Assembly (NCBI GenBank): GCA_951812965.1
Contig: OX638341.1
Span: 1,470,438-1,534,437, forward strand
DNA: 64,000 nt
Reading direction: 5' to 3'
Origin: an uncultured Pseudohongiella sp.
Lineage (GTDB): Bacteria > Pseudomonadota > Gammaproteobacteria > Pseudomonadales > Pseudohongiellaceae
Shown: piece after piece, positions 9,575-16,892 of the stretch
Layout of the letters: the number at the start of each line of letters is the position of its first letter
Position numbering within the stretch: position 1 is the stretch's first letter
Translations under genes and position numbers: made by a program
Notes under the pieces: generated by a model
What the model was told of the DNA's origin: nothing
What the model saw: only the letters and a program-made list of their open reading frames with translations
The model's database searches: none

Positions 9575-11794
9575 CTACCACTGAAACTGGACGCGGCCGA
9601 ACAGGTTGATACCCTGGCCGTACATGCGGCTGCCTATCGGCACGACGCCTGCGGCAACGCGATTGAAGCCGGTCAGGTGGTTGACGTAATCGGTATCGAA
9701 CAGGTTTTCCGCGCCGAGGGTGAACGTGATGCCCTGGCCGGTCAGCCAGTTCAGGTAGACATTGGTCAGGTTGTAGCCATCGGTCGGGGCCGCATTGTTC
9801 TTGGGATTCATCGGGTCAAAGGTATTGGTGCGGGATACCTGGTCCTGTTTCAGCACGATAACCTGCTCGATCCGGGCCGAGAAGCCGCCAGCCTCATATA
9901 GCAGCGAAACGCGGGCGTTGTCCGGATTGACGCGGTACAGGTAATCCGCAACGTCACCGCGCTCGGCATTCACGTGGGAGGCCATGCCTTCCATGCGCCA
10001 GCGGTCGTTGAAGGTATAGCCGAAGCTCAGATCCACGCCGCGGAATTCCGCTTTGGTATTGGCGAACATGAGCGGTGTCGGGTCGCCGTTGGCATTGCGA
10101 CTGACGCCGACAACCGCCATATGCGTCGCTGGAACGCCCTGGATGTAGTCGTCGACGTCGCGCACGAAGAATCGGGGAGAGAACCAATCGACGCCATTGC
10201 TCCAGTCGAGGCCGAGTTCAAACTGGTCTGAGGTTTCCGGCCGCAGGTCGGGATTGCCGACATAGTTATTGCCGTCGCCGAGACCGGCATTGATTTCCAG
10301 CGGAATCCACAGATAGCGCTCCTGGTATAGCGGCGAGCGCGATTTGCGGGCGTAACCCGCTTCGACCACCAGGTTGGAGGTCAACTGGTAACGCGCCTTC
10401 GCGACCAGGTCATGATTGTCGTCGCTTTGCTCGCGGTCGCGCGAGTTGAAGCCCTGGCGCAACATCCATACCGCCCGCGGCGGTGTGCCCATGCCCCACA
10501 TGGCAGGATTCATGTCCACCAGCCGGGCGGGAAATGCATCCACTTCGCCGGCGCTCATATCCACCTGCTCCACGCGGCCGCCGAATTCGACGTACCAATC
10601 GTTACTCAGAATCGCCGACCATTGAGCGAAAACGGACTTGCTGTCGGTCGCAACGCCATTGAAATTTTCCACGAAGAACGGTGCGAAATCCGGGTCGCTG
10701 ACGAGTACGTCGTGCTCGCCGTCCTTGCCTTCGGCGCCGACTTCGAGCAGTCCCGGGCCGACTTCGAGGTCGAAGGCCAGCCGGAAACCGGATTCTTCGC
10801 TTTCCGCGAACGCGAAGCGCTTGTCGTCGCCGACGAATGGCGGCAATGGCAGGCTGGAAAAATCGGGCGCCGGCCGCAGCAGGAAATTACTCATGCCATG
10901 TTCGATGTTCGACTGGTAAACGCCAAACTCGACGCCGAGATTTCCGACCTGCCCGTTGTATCTGAAATTGAAGGTGTCGGTGTCGAACCAATCGATGTCC
11001 ATGGGCAGGGTGGGCGTGCCGCTGTCCTCGGTTTCGATGCGATGGGCGTCGATGAGGACTTCGTGGGAGCCATTGCGGAATCCATAGCCGACTCCGTAAA
11101 TTGCGCGGCTGTACTGGGTTGCGGCCACCTCTCCTTCGGCTGATTCGTAATTGTCGCCCTGGTCGAGATTACCGATGCCGTAGAGCCGGTGATTCGCGTT
11201 GCCGCCACCGAAAATCAGCGAACCGCTGGTACTCCCCGCGGCGGAGCCGGCCGACAACTCGGAATCGCCTTGCCAGTCCCAGCCGGCGCCGTCATTGAAT
11301 GCGGGGCGTTTCCAGCTCGCCGTCGCGGCGCCGCCGATGCCGCCGCCGGTGGAAATCGAAGCGATGCCCTGTTCGACCACGAGGTCTTCCATCAGGGCCG
11401 AGGGGATATGGTGCAGGGGAGGCGCCATCCAGTTGGGGCCGCCGCCATGAATCAGCATGCCGTCGATACGCACATTGATGCGCGGACCGAACATGCCGCG
11501 ATATTGAATCTGCCCGGTCAGGGGGCCGTTGTGATTGGCGCCGCCGCCGGGAACGCGGTTGATCAGCAAGGCGGAATCCGCGCCGGAACTGGTGCGCTGG
11601 GCATTGAACTGGGTTTCCAGAAACTCCTGCCGCCCGACGACGCGAATTTCTCCTACTTCCTCGCCCTGTGCGAACAGCGGTGTGGATGCGACAAGCAAGA
11701 GCGGCGCAATTGCCACGGCAAGAACTGATCTGGTCCCCGGCACGGGTTCTCTCCGGTATCTACTTGAAAGTGCGCAAATTATAGGTTTGCTCAT
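9575..11794 (-). CDS. TonB-dependent outer membrane receptor
   Basis: 739 residues. The leader ends near APLLLVASTPLFAQ, followed by a TonB box-like EEVGEIRVVGRQEF. The plug domain (~55-165) contains QYRGMFGPRINVRIDGMLIH and the C-terminus is ...FGRVQFQW, ending in the aromatic residue expected of an outer membrane beta-barrel. It would import a chelated metal or small nutrient with TonB-ExbBD energy. The specificity is not readable. It converges with the cyclase gene. Confidence 0.85.
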   Translation of the reverse strand: MSKPIICALSSRYRREPVPGTRSVLAVAIAPLLLVASTPLFAQGEEVGEIRVVGRQEFLETQFNAQRTSSGADSALLINRVPGGGANHNGPLTGQIQYRGMFGPRINVRIDGMLIHGGGPNWMAPPLHHIPSALMEDLVVEQGIASISTGGGIGGAATASWKRPAFNDGAGWDWQGDSELSAGSAAGSTSGSLIFGGGNANHRLYGIGNLDQGDNYESAEGEVAATQYSRAIYGVGYGFRNGSHEVLIDAHRIETEDSGTPTLPMDIDWFDTDTFNFRYNGQVGNLGVEFGVYQSNIEHGMSNFLLRPAPDFSSLPLPPFVGDDKRFAFAESEESGFRLAFDLEVGPGLLEVGAEGKDGEHDVLVSDPDFAPFFVENFNGVATDSKSVFAQWSAILSNDWYVEFGGRVEQVDMSAGEVDAFPARLVDMNPAMWGMGTPPRAVWMLRQGFNSRDREQSDDNHDLVAKARYQLTSNLVVEAGYARKSRSPLYQERYLWIPLEINAGLGDGNNYVGNPDLRPETSDQFELGLDWSNGVDWFSPRFFVRDVDDYIQGVPATHMAVVGVSRNANGDPTPLMFANTKAEFRGVDLSFGYTFNDRWRMEGMASHVNAERGDVADYLYRVNPDNARVSLLYEAGGFSARIEQVIVLKQDQVSRTNTFDPMNPKNNAAPTDGYNLTNVYLNWLTGQGITFTLGAENLFDTDYVNHLTGFNRVAAGVVPIGSRMYGQGINLFGRVQFQW

Positions 11795-11897
11795 GCCGGA
11801 ATCCGATGTGGCATATTGTCACAGCACTGACGGGTAACGCGTGAATCCGCGGGCGATTCGCGGTAAATTTGACAAGTTGAATGACACTTCGAGACTA

Positions 11898-12929
11898 ATG
11901 GGAAACATGCCGGTTCCGTTCCGCATCCTGATTCCGCTATTGGCTCTGCACTTGCTGCCGGGGCAGGCCGCACTTGCGCTTCAACCTGAGGCAAGCGAGG
12001 AGTCAATGCCCGAGGCGAGCGAAGAATCTCTCGCCCTGGCAAGGGAACTGGAACAACGCGAACGGCACGTGGAGAATCTGCGCGGCGAACTCGGTGTCTA
12101 CCATCCCGCCCTGGAGGAAGCCTACGGCGAACTCGGCGGCTTCTATCTCGAACTGGAAGATTACGAACAGTCGATTTCCATCTACAACGATGCGCTTGAA
12201 ATCGCGCGCATTAACGAAGGGCTCTACAGCGAATCGCAACTGCGCATCATCGACGCGATGATCACCGGCAACGAAGGCCTTGCCGATTGGGAATCGGTCG
12301 ACGATCTGCACCAATTCCGCTACCACATGGCGAGCCGTCTGTGGGAATTGACCGACAGCCGCCACCTGGCCGCGATCGGAACCTGGGGCGACTGGAAAAT
12401 GAGATCGATCCGGGACGACCTGCTCGGCGACAGCAGTTGGGGCGTTCAGGCGGCGATAGACGATGCGGGTTCGGTCTACCGGCGCGCAATTGCCGCACTC
12501 GAGCTGGAGCCGGAAGCGCGCCCGCGCGATGTGGCCAACCTGGTGCGCGGCAAGGCCGAACTCGACATTTACATGATGCGTGCGGTCGCCAATACGCCCT
12601 ACAACTATTTTCCTTCGAGCGTGCCTCGTTATGTAAACCAGATGCGCTGCCGCATGGTGCCCGGTCCCAACGGCCAGGCGGTGCGGCAATGCGTGAACGT
12701 GCAAGTGGAGAACCCGCGCTTTCGCAGTTCCCAGCGCGACAACAAGCGCATCGCAATGACGCGCTATTCAAACGCGATCAAAAGCGGTATCGAAAGGCTG
12801 ACCGCGATCCGTGACGGCGAAAACGGTCTTTCCCGGTCGGAGCTGGCGGAAATCGATGCCCAGATCGCGCAACTCGAAGCGGAAAACCAGCAGAATCTCC
12901 GCCGCGGCCGCCGCGGCTTGCTGTTCTGA
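11898..12929 (+). CDS. exported TPR-like protein of unknown function
   Basis: About 343 residues from the ATG at 11898 (MGNMPVPFRILIPLLALHLL, a signal peptide); an in-frame GTG at 11841 would add 19 non-hydrophobic residues. Residues ~60-110 (EEAYGELGGFYLELEDYEQS...YNDALEIARI) match a tetratricopeptide repeat pair. The middle has RYHMASRLWELTD and the end is charged and coiled-coil-like (ELAEIDAQIAQLEAENQQNL). Probably a periplasmic scaffold. It faces away from the TonB receptor, so the two may share a divergent promoter region. Confidence 0.65.
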   Translation: MGNMPVPFRILIPLLALHLLPGQAALALQPEASEESMPEASEESLALARELEQRERHVENLRGELGVYHPALEEAYGELGGFYLELEDYEQSISIYNDALEIARINEGLYSESQLRIIDAMITGNEGLADWESVDDLHQFRYHMASRLWELTDSRHLAAIGTWGDWKMRSIRDDLLGDSSWGVQAAIDDAGSVYRRAIAALELEPEARPRDVANLVRGKAELDIYMMRAVANTPYNYFPSSVPRYVNQMRCRMVPGPNGQAVRQCVNVQVENPRFRSSQRDNKRIAMTRYSNAIKSGIERLTAIRDGENGLSRSELAEIDAQIAQLEAENQQNLRRGRRGLLF

Positions 12930-12961
12930 GCGCCCGCCAAGGTTCAGATTCAAGGGAGACT

Positions 12962-13038
12962 GTAGGGGCGAGGCATGCCTCGCCCGCGAATGGCCCCGTC
13001 ACCGCGCAACTGACGGGCGACGCATGCGTCGCCCCTAC
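12962..13038. repeat. dispersed palindrome pair (BIME-like), copies 3 and 4
   Basis: Two palindromes at 12966-12985 and 13015-13034 lie 49 bp apart. They are flanked outward by GTAG and CTAC. The second carries a compensatory pair of changes (GACGCATGCGTC), so its hairpin is kept. Confidence 0.9.
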
Positions 13039-13135
13039 CCAACCCGCACACGGCATGGACAAACTCCCCGATTCGTAGTACAAACAGCACTGTTCGACCG
13101 CAGTTTGCGGTAAGACACATGAATGGAGGAAACCC

Positions 13136-13669
13136 ATGTTGAAAATTGCCAGCCGACTGACCTGGCCGCTGCTGCTTTGTGCGGCGGCGCTCATAGGTCA
13201 TTCAGCAGTCGCGTTGGAAGAAGGAGACAGGGCGCCGGATTTTTCTCTCCCGGGCTCTGACGGCAACTCTTACAGCCTTTCCCAGTTCCTCGGGGAAAAG
13301 CCTGTTGTCATCGCTTTTTTCCCGAAAGCCTTTACCAGCGGCTGAACTCAGCAATGCAAGGCGCTGCGTGACAGTGCCGAGGAAATCCAGAAATACGATG
13401 TAGCGTATTTCATGGTCAGCGTGGATACGCTGGAAGACAATACCGAATTTGCCGAAATGAATGATGCCAGCTTTCCGATTCTGGCCAATCCCGAAAAGGA
13501 CATGGTTGAAGCGTATGGAGCGCTGATGCCGGCTGGATTCGCCAATCGCTGGACTTACTACATCGGTTCCGACGGCACCATCCTGCAGATCGACAGGGAT
13601 ACCGACCCGGAAACCGCCGGTGCGGACATGGCGCGGACCATGGGAGAACTGGGCTTCCCCCAGATCTGA
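13136..13669 (+). CDS. exported peroxiredoxin-like selenoprotein (in-frame TGA as Sec70)
   Basis: 177 residues if TGA at 13343-13345 is read as selenocysteine. The ribosome binding site GGAGG lies just before the ATG and a signal peptide covers ~1-26. The AhpC/TSA fold begins at GDRAPDFSLPGSDG. The TGA falls exactly at the peroxidatic position: PKAFTSG-U-TQQC matches PxxxTxxC, with a possible resolving Cys at 74. The same frame stays open after TGA for 107 codons with normal family sequence (YFMVSVDTLEDN, SFPILANPEKDM). A stem-loop suited to a bacterial SECIS follows the TGA. Role: reduces peroxides in the periplasm. The alternative is a nonsense mutation of a Cys codon. An intrinsic terminator follows the gene. 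Confidence 0.8.
13360..13378 (+). promoter_or_regulatory. candidate bacterial SECIS hairpin
   Basis: GGCGCTG (13360-13366) pairs fully with CAGTGCC (13372-13378) in RNA, with one G-U pair. The loop CGUGA contains the GU typical of bacterial SECIS apical loops. The loop begins 22 nt after the TGA, within the usual range. Confidence 0.65.
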
Positions 13670-13698
13670 GTTTCGCTGCAGGGATGAATTGAATTGAG

Positions 13699-13722
13699 AA
13701 AACCCGGCGCAAGCCGGGTTTT
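13699..13722 (+). terminator. intrinsic terminator after the peroxiredoxin
   Basis: AAAACCCGGC GCAA GCCGGGTTTT is a strong GC hairpin followed by a T run. Confidence 0.85.
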
Positions 13723-13733
13723 CGGCTTAGCCC

Positions 13734-14618
13734 ATGAAGAAGTCAGGTTTGCTGATCATTGCCGGCGTTGCGATCGTTTCGCTGGCCGCGCTCGTCTGGT
13801 TGAGTCTCAGTTTTGAAGAGCCGAGTGAACCTGTCACGCTGGTAATCGAACCTCCCGCTCCGATTTCGGCCGAGCCGGAGCCGGAACCCTCTCCACGCGC
13901 GGTTATTCCCCCCGCACAGACAGCGGTCACGGCGGTTGAACCTGCCGAAGAACCCGAACCCGTTATCGAAATCCCGGCGCAGCCCGAAGTCGAGCTCGTA
14001 CCGGAACCGCCGGCAGAATCCGACGCGCCCGAAGTCGTGCTGCCGAGCCTCAACGACAGCGACGGGATCGTGCGCGAGCGACTCCTGGCCTTGCGCGGCG
14101 GCGCTGTATTGCTCGGTTTGATCGCCGACGACCAGTTAATCCGCAAGTTCGTCGTATTCGTCGAAAACATCAGCCGCCACGAGTTTCCCCAGACCGATCT
14201 GCCGTATCGTTCCCTCGGCGTGGAAATGCCCGTGCGCGAACTCGACCAGAATCTGTTCCGGATGGAAGAGGACGCCTATACACGCTTCGACGGTTTCATC
14301 GACACGATGACGGCGGTCGATACCGAACAGGCCTATGCCTTGTACCGGCTGTTGCGGCCGTTGTTTCAGCAGGCCTATGCCGAAATCGGCTATCGCGGCC
14401 GTGATTTTGACGACGCCTTGCGCCAGGCGATCAACAATGTGCTGCAGGCAACCGATGTCGAAGGACCCTTCCAGTTGGTGAAGCCTTCGGTAATGTATCT
14501 GTTCGCGGATTCGGAACTCGAGAACGCCGACGCCGTGCACAAGCAATTGATCCGCATCGGTCCCCGCAACAGCACCCGCCTGATGGCCAAACTGGCCGAA
14601 TTCGTCGTCTTGTTGTAG
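13734..14618 (+). CDS. DUF3014 family membrane-anchored protein
   Basis: 294 residues. A single N-terminal membrane segment (~5-25) is followed by a Pro/Glu-rich linker (~30-105) and a globular DUF3014 domain (~105-290). Landmarks are LIADDQLIRKFVVFVENIS and VDTEQAYALYRLLRPLFQQAY. The family function is unknown; the linker suggests a domain held away from the inner membrane in the periplasm. Its TAG stop (14616-14618) lies in a TAGGGG context like that of the dispersed repeat, inside the first copy of a 34-bp tandem repeat. Confidence 0.8.
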   Translation: MKKSGLLIIAGVAIVSLAALVWLSLSFEEPSEPVTLVIEPPAPISAEPEPEPSPRAVIPPAQTAVTAVEPAEEPEPVIEIPAQPEVELVPEPPAESDAPEVVLPSLNDSDGIVRERLLALRGGAVLLGLIADDQLIRKFVVFVENISRHEFPQTDLPYRSLGVEMPVRELDQNLFRMEEDAYTRFDGFIDTMTAVDTEQAYALYRLLRPLFQQAYAEIGYRGRDFDDALRQAINNVLQATDVEGPFQLVKPSVMYLFADSELENADAVHKQLIRIGPRNSTRLMAKLAEFVVLL

Positions 14619-14690
14619 GGGTGTGCTGGCCGAAATTGTCGTCTTGATGTAGGGGTGTGCTGGCCGAAATTGTCGTCTTGATGTAGGGGC
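14593..14690. repeat. 34-bp tandem repeat, about 2.9 copies
   Basis: Units start TGGCCGAA at 14593, 14627 and 14661. The first copy holds the last codons and stop of the DUF3014 gene; the last runs into a dispersed palindrome (14683-14706). GTAGGGGTGTGC in the first two copies looks like a damaged edge of that palindrome. Confidence 0.85.
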
Positions 14691-14706
14691 GAGGCATGCC
14701 TCGCCC
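14683..14706. repeat. dispersed palindrome, copy 5
   Basis: An exact core at 14687-14706, preceded by GTAG. It sits just upstream of the sulfurtransferase gene. Confidence 0.9.
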
Positions 14707-14743
14707 GCGGATTCGCGCAAATTCCAATCCTGCGAGTACAAAC

Positions 14744-15616
14744 ATGAGCAAGCCTCCAAAATCAGATCTCGTCGTTCCAGCATCGCTGGTCGATGTCGCT
14801 TGGCTGGCCGAGAATCTGGCCGCGCCAAATCTCATCGTGCTCGACGCCTCGATTCCGCCGGTTGTGCCGGGAATGAAATCGGTTAACGCCGATGGACCGT
14901 TCAAGGCGATTCCCGGCGCCCGCCGCTTCGATTACGACAAAGACGTGTGCAAGCCCGATACTTCGCTGCCGCATATGTTGCCGAGCCCTGAACTGTTTGA
15001 GCAGAAAGTGCGAGAACTTGGCGTCAACGCGGATTCAGCCCTGGTCGTGTACGACGATTGCGGCATGTACGCCAGCCCGCGGGCGTGGTGGATGTTCCGC
15101 GCCATGGGCCACGACAATGTTGCGGTATTGAGCGGAGGCTTGCCAGCCTGGGTAGCAGCAGGCCAACCGCTGACGAATGCGCTGGCGGAAGCGGCGACGG
15201 CCGGCGATTTTGCCGCCAACTTCAGGCCGCATCTGGTCAGCGATTACCGGACGGTGCTGGAAGCGCTGAACGATGACTCGCGCAAGGTGCTCGATGCTCG
15301 TTCACCGGGCCGCTTCAAGGGGGTCGACCCCGAACCGCGGCCGGGACTGCGCGGCGGACATATGCCCAAAGCCGGCAATCTGCCGTTCGTCCGACTGCTG
15401 GAAAACGGCGCTATGAAGCCGCCCGAAGAACTGCGCGAGATATTCGCCGAGTTCGGCGCTCCCGGCCGCCGCCTCATCAGCAGTTGTGGCACCGGCATCA
15501 CCGCCTGTGTGATCGCTCTTGCCGCCCATGAGGCCGGCCTGGACGACGTCTCGGTCTACGATGGCTCCTGGGTCGAATGGGGCACTCCGGGTCACTTGCC
15601 TGTGGTTGTTGAGTAG
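14744..15616 (+). CDS. thiosulfate / 3-mercaptopyruvate sulfurtransferase
   Basis: 290 residues from the ATG at 14744; an upstream in-frame start lies inside the palindrome and is rejected. Two tandem rhodanese domains are present. The catalytic loop SSCGTGITACV carries Cys248, and CGTGITA matches the CG[ST]G[VI]TA motif of mercaptopyruvate sulfurtransferases. It transfers sulfur from thiosulfate or 3-mercaptopyruvate to cyanide or thiols. No signal peptide, so cytoplasmic. Another rhodanese-type gene follows after 80 bp with a repeat element between. Confidence 0.85.
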   Translation: MSKPPKSDLVVPASLVDVAWLAENLAAPNLIVLDASIPPVVPGMKSVNADGPFKAIPGARRFDYDKDVCKPDTSLPHMLPSPELFEQKVRELGVNADSALVVYDDCGMYASPRAWWMFRAMGHDNVAVLSGGLPAWVAAGQPLTNALAEAATAGDFAANFRPHLVSDYRTVLEALNDDSRKVLDARSPGRFKGVDPEPRPGLRGGHMPKAGNLPFVRLLENGAMKPPEELREIFAEFGAPGRRLISSCGTGITACVIALAAHEAGLDDVSVYDGSWVEWGTPGHLPVVVE

Positions 15617-15624
15617 CGGGACGG

Positions 15625-15671
15625 CCCCCACCAAATTCGCTTTGCGAATTTGACTCCCCCGGAGGGGGAGT
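15625..15671. repeat. second intergenic repeat family, copy A
   Basis: CCCCCACCAAA is followed by a hairpin (AAATTCGC TTT GCGAATTT, 15633-15651) and then CTCCCCCGGAGGGGGAG (15654-15670). An inverted copy with a different central hairpin lies at 63274-63320. Confidence 0.75.
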
Positions 15672-15697
15672 GGTTGCGAGCTTCGGGAAGAATTGCG

Positions 15698-16687
15698 ATG
15701 AATGAATCGATGGGGATAGTGGTCAGCACCTTTTACCGGTTCGCTGCGCTGCCCGACTTTCGCTCGCTGAGGGAACCCCTGCACGAAGATCTTCTGCGCA
15801 ATGACGTGCGCGGCACCGTATTGCTCGCAGCCGAAGGCATCAATGGCACTGTTGCGGGCTCCCGCGAGGGGATAGACGCCGTGCTCGGAACTATTCGCGC
15901 CGATTCGCGCTTGCGCGACCTGCGCACGAGGGAATCCCGCAGCGAGGAAAATCCCTTCTATCGAACCCGGGTCAAGCTGAAAAAGGAAATCGTCACCATG
16001 GGCGAACCTGACATTGACCCGCGGTTCATGGCGGGCGCATATGTTTCTCCGGAAAGATGGAACGAGTTGATCGACGATCCCGAAGTGCTGGTGCTCGACA
16101 CGCGCAATCACTACGAAGTGCAGATCGGCAGTTTCGAAAACGCGGTCAATCCGGAAACCGACTCTTTCCGCGAGTTTCCGGAATACGTTCGCAAGAACCT
16201 GGATCCGGACAAACATCGCAGAATCGCCATGTTCTGCACCGGCGGTATCCGCTGCGAGAAATCCACCGCCTGGCTCAAGCAGCAGGGATTCGACGAGGTG
16301 TACCACCTGCAAGGCGGCATTCTGAACTACCTGGAAAGCGTGCCGCCGGAAGCCTCGCGCTGGCGCGGGGAATGTTTCGTGTTCGATAACCGCATCACCG
16401 TGGACCACCGATTGGAGCCGGGCTCCTACGATCAATGCCACGCCTGCCGCATGCCCATTTCAGACGAAGACAAGCAAAGCCCGCATTTTGAGAAGGGAGT
16501 CAGTTGCCCGCATTGCCACGATCGGCAGACCATTGAGCGTGCCGAGCGATTCGCCGAGCGCCAGCGCCAGGTCGACATCGCCCGGGAACGGGGCGAGCAG
16601 CATATCGGCCAGGATATGGACGGACTCATGCGCAAACGCAGGCAGGAAAAATTGCGCCACAAGGAAGCACAGCGGAACAATTCGTAG
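15698..16687 (+). CDS. trhO: tRNA uridine(34) hydroxylase, rhodanese family
   Basis: 329 residues from the ATG at 15698, with GGGAAG as ribosome binding site 7 nt upstream; the longer frame from 15650 runs through a repeat. It has the TrhO/YceA layout: an N-terminal domain ([15 protein letters not shown]), a rhodanese domain with [12 protein letters not shown] and catalytic Cys180, and a C-terminal CHAC...CPHC cysteine pair. TrhO makes 5-hydroxyuridine at position 34 of tRNAs using oxygen. The stop TAG (16685-16687) is the edge of a dispersed repeat. Confidence 0.88.
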   Translation: MNESMGIVVSTFYRFAALPDFRSLREPLHEDLLRNDVRGTVLLAAEGINGTVAGSREGIDAVLGTIRADSRLRDLRTRESRSEENPFYRTRVKLKKEIVTMGEPDIDPRFMAGAYVSPERWNELIDDPEVLVLDTRNHYEVQIGSFENAVNPETDSFREFPEYVRKNLDPDKHRRIAMFCTGGIRCEKSTAWLKQQGFDEVYHLQGGILNYLESVPPEASRWRGECFVFDNRITVDHRLEPGSYDQCHACRMPISDEDKQSPHFEKGVSCPHCHDRQTIERAERFAERQRQVDIARERGEQHIGQDMDGLMRKRRQEKLRHKEAQRNNS

Positions 16688-16840
16688 GGGCGAGGCATGC
16701 CTCGCCCGGAATTTGCATGTGGCAGCGGTAAGTCTCGGGCGAGCAAGAGCAGCGAAACAATTCGTAGGGGCGAGGCACGCCTCGCCCGGAATTTGCATGT
16801 GGCAGCGGTGAGTCTCGGGCGAGGCATGCCTCGCCCCTAC
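16671..16840. repeat. dispersed palindrome cluster (copies 6-8) in an 80-bp tandem duplication
   Basis: Cores lie at 16688-16707, 16768-16787 (one mismatch) and 16817-16836. Segment 16671-16743 is repeated at 16751-16823, offset exactly 80 bp. The second copy carries AGCGAAACAATTCGTAG, a duplicate of the last codons and stop of trhO (AGCGGAACAATTCGTAG). A half core (GGGCGAG, 16737-16743) sits at the junction. Confidence 0.88.
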
Positions 16841-16892
16841 AGGTGAATTTGGTTATAGTCGGGCGGTACTCCGTTCCCAAGGTGTCCGGCCG

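Noticed and set aside
13343-13345. Simple nonsense mutation in the peroxiredoxin
   Set aside because: Not excluded, but the TGA falls exactly on the catalytic Cys position, the rest of the frame is intact and a SECIS-like hairpin follows.
14696-14743. Upstream start for the sulfurtransferase
   Set aside because: The ATG is part of the palindrome centre; the family sequence begins at 14744.
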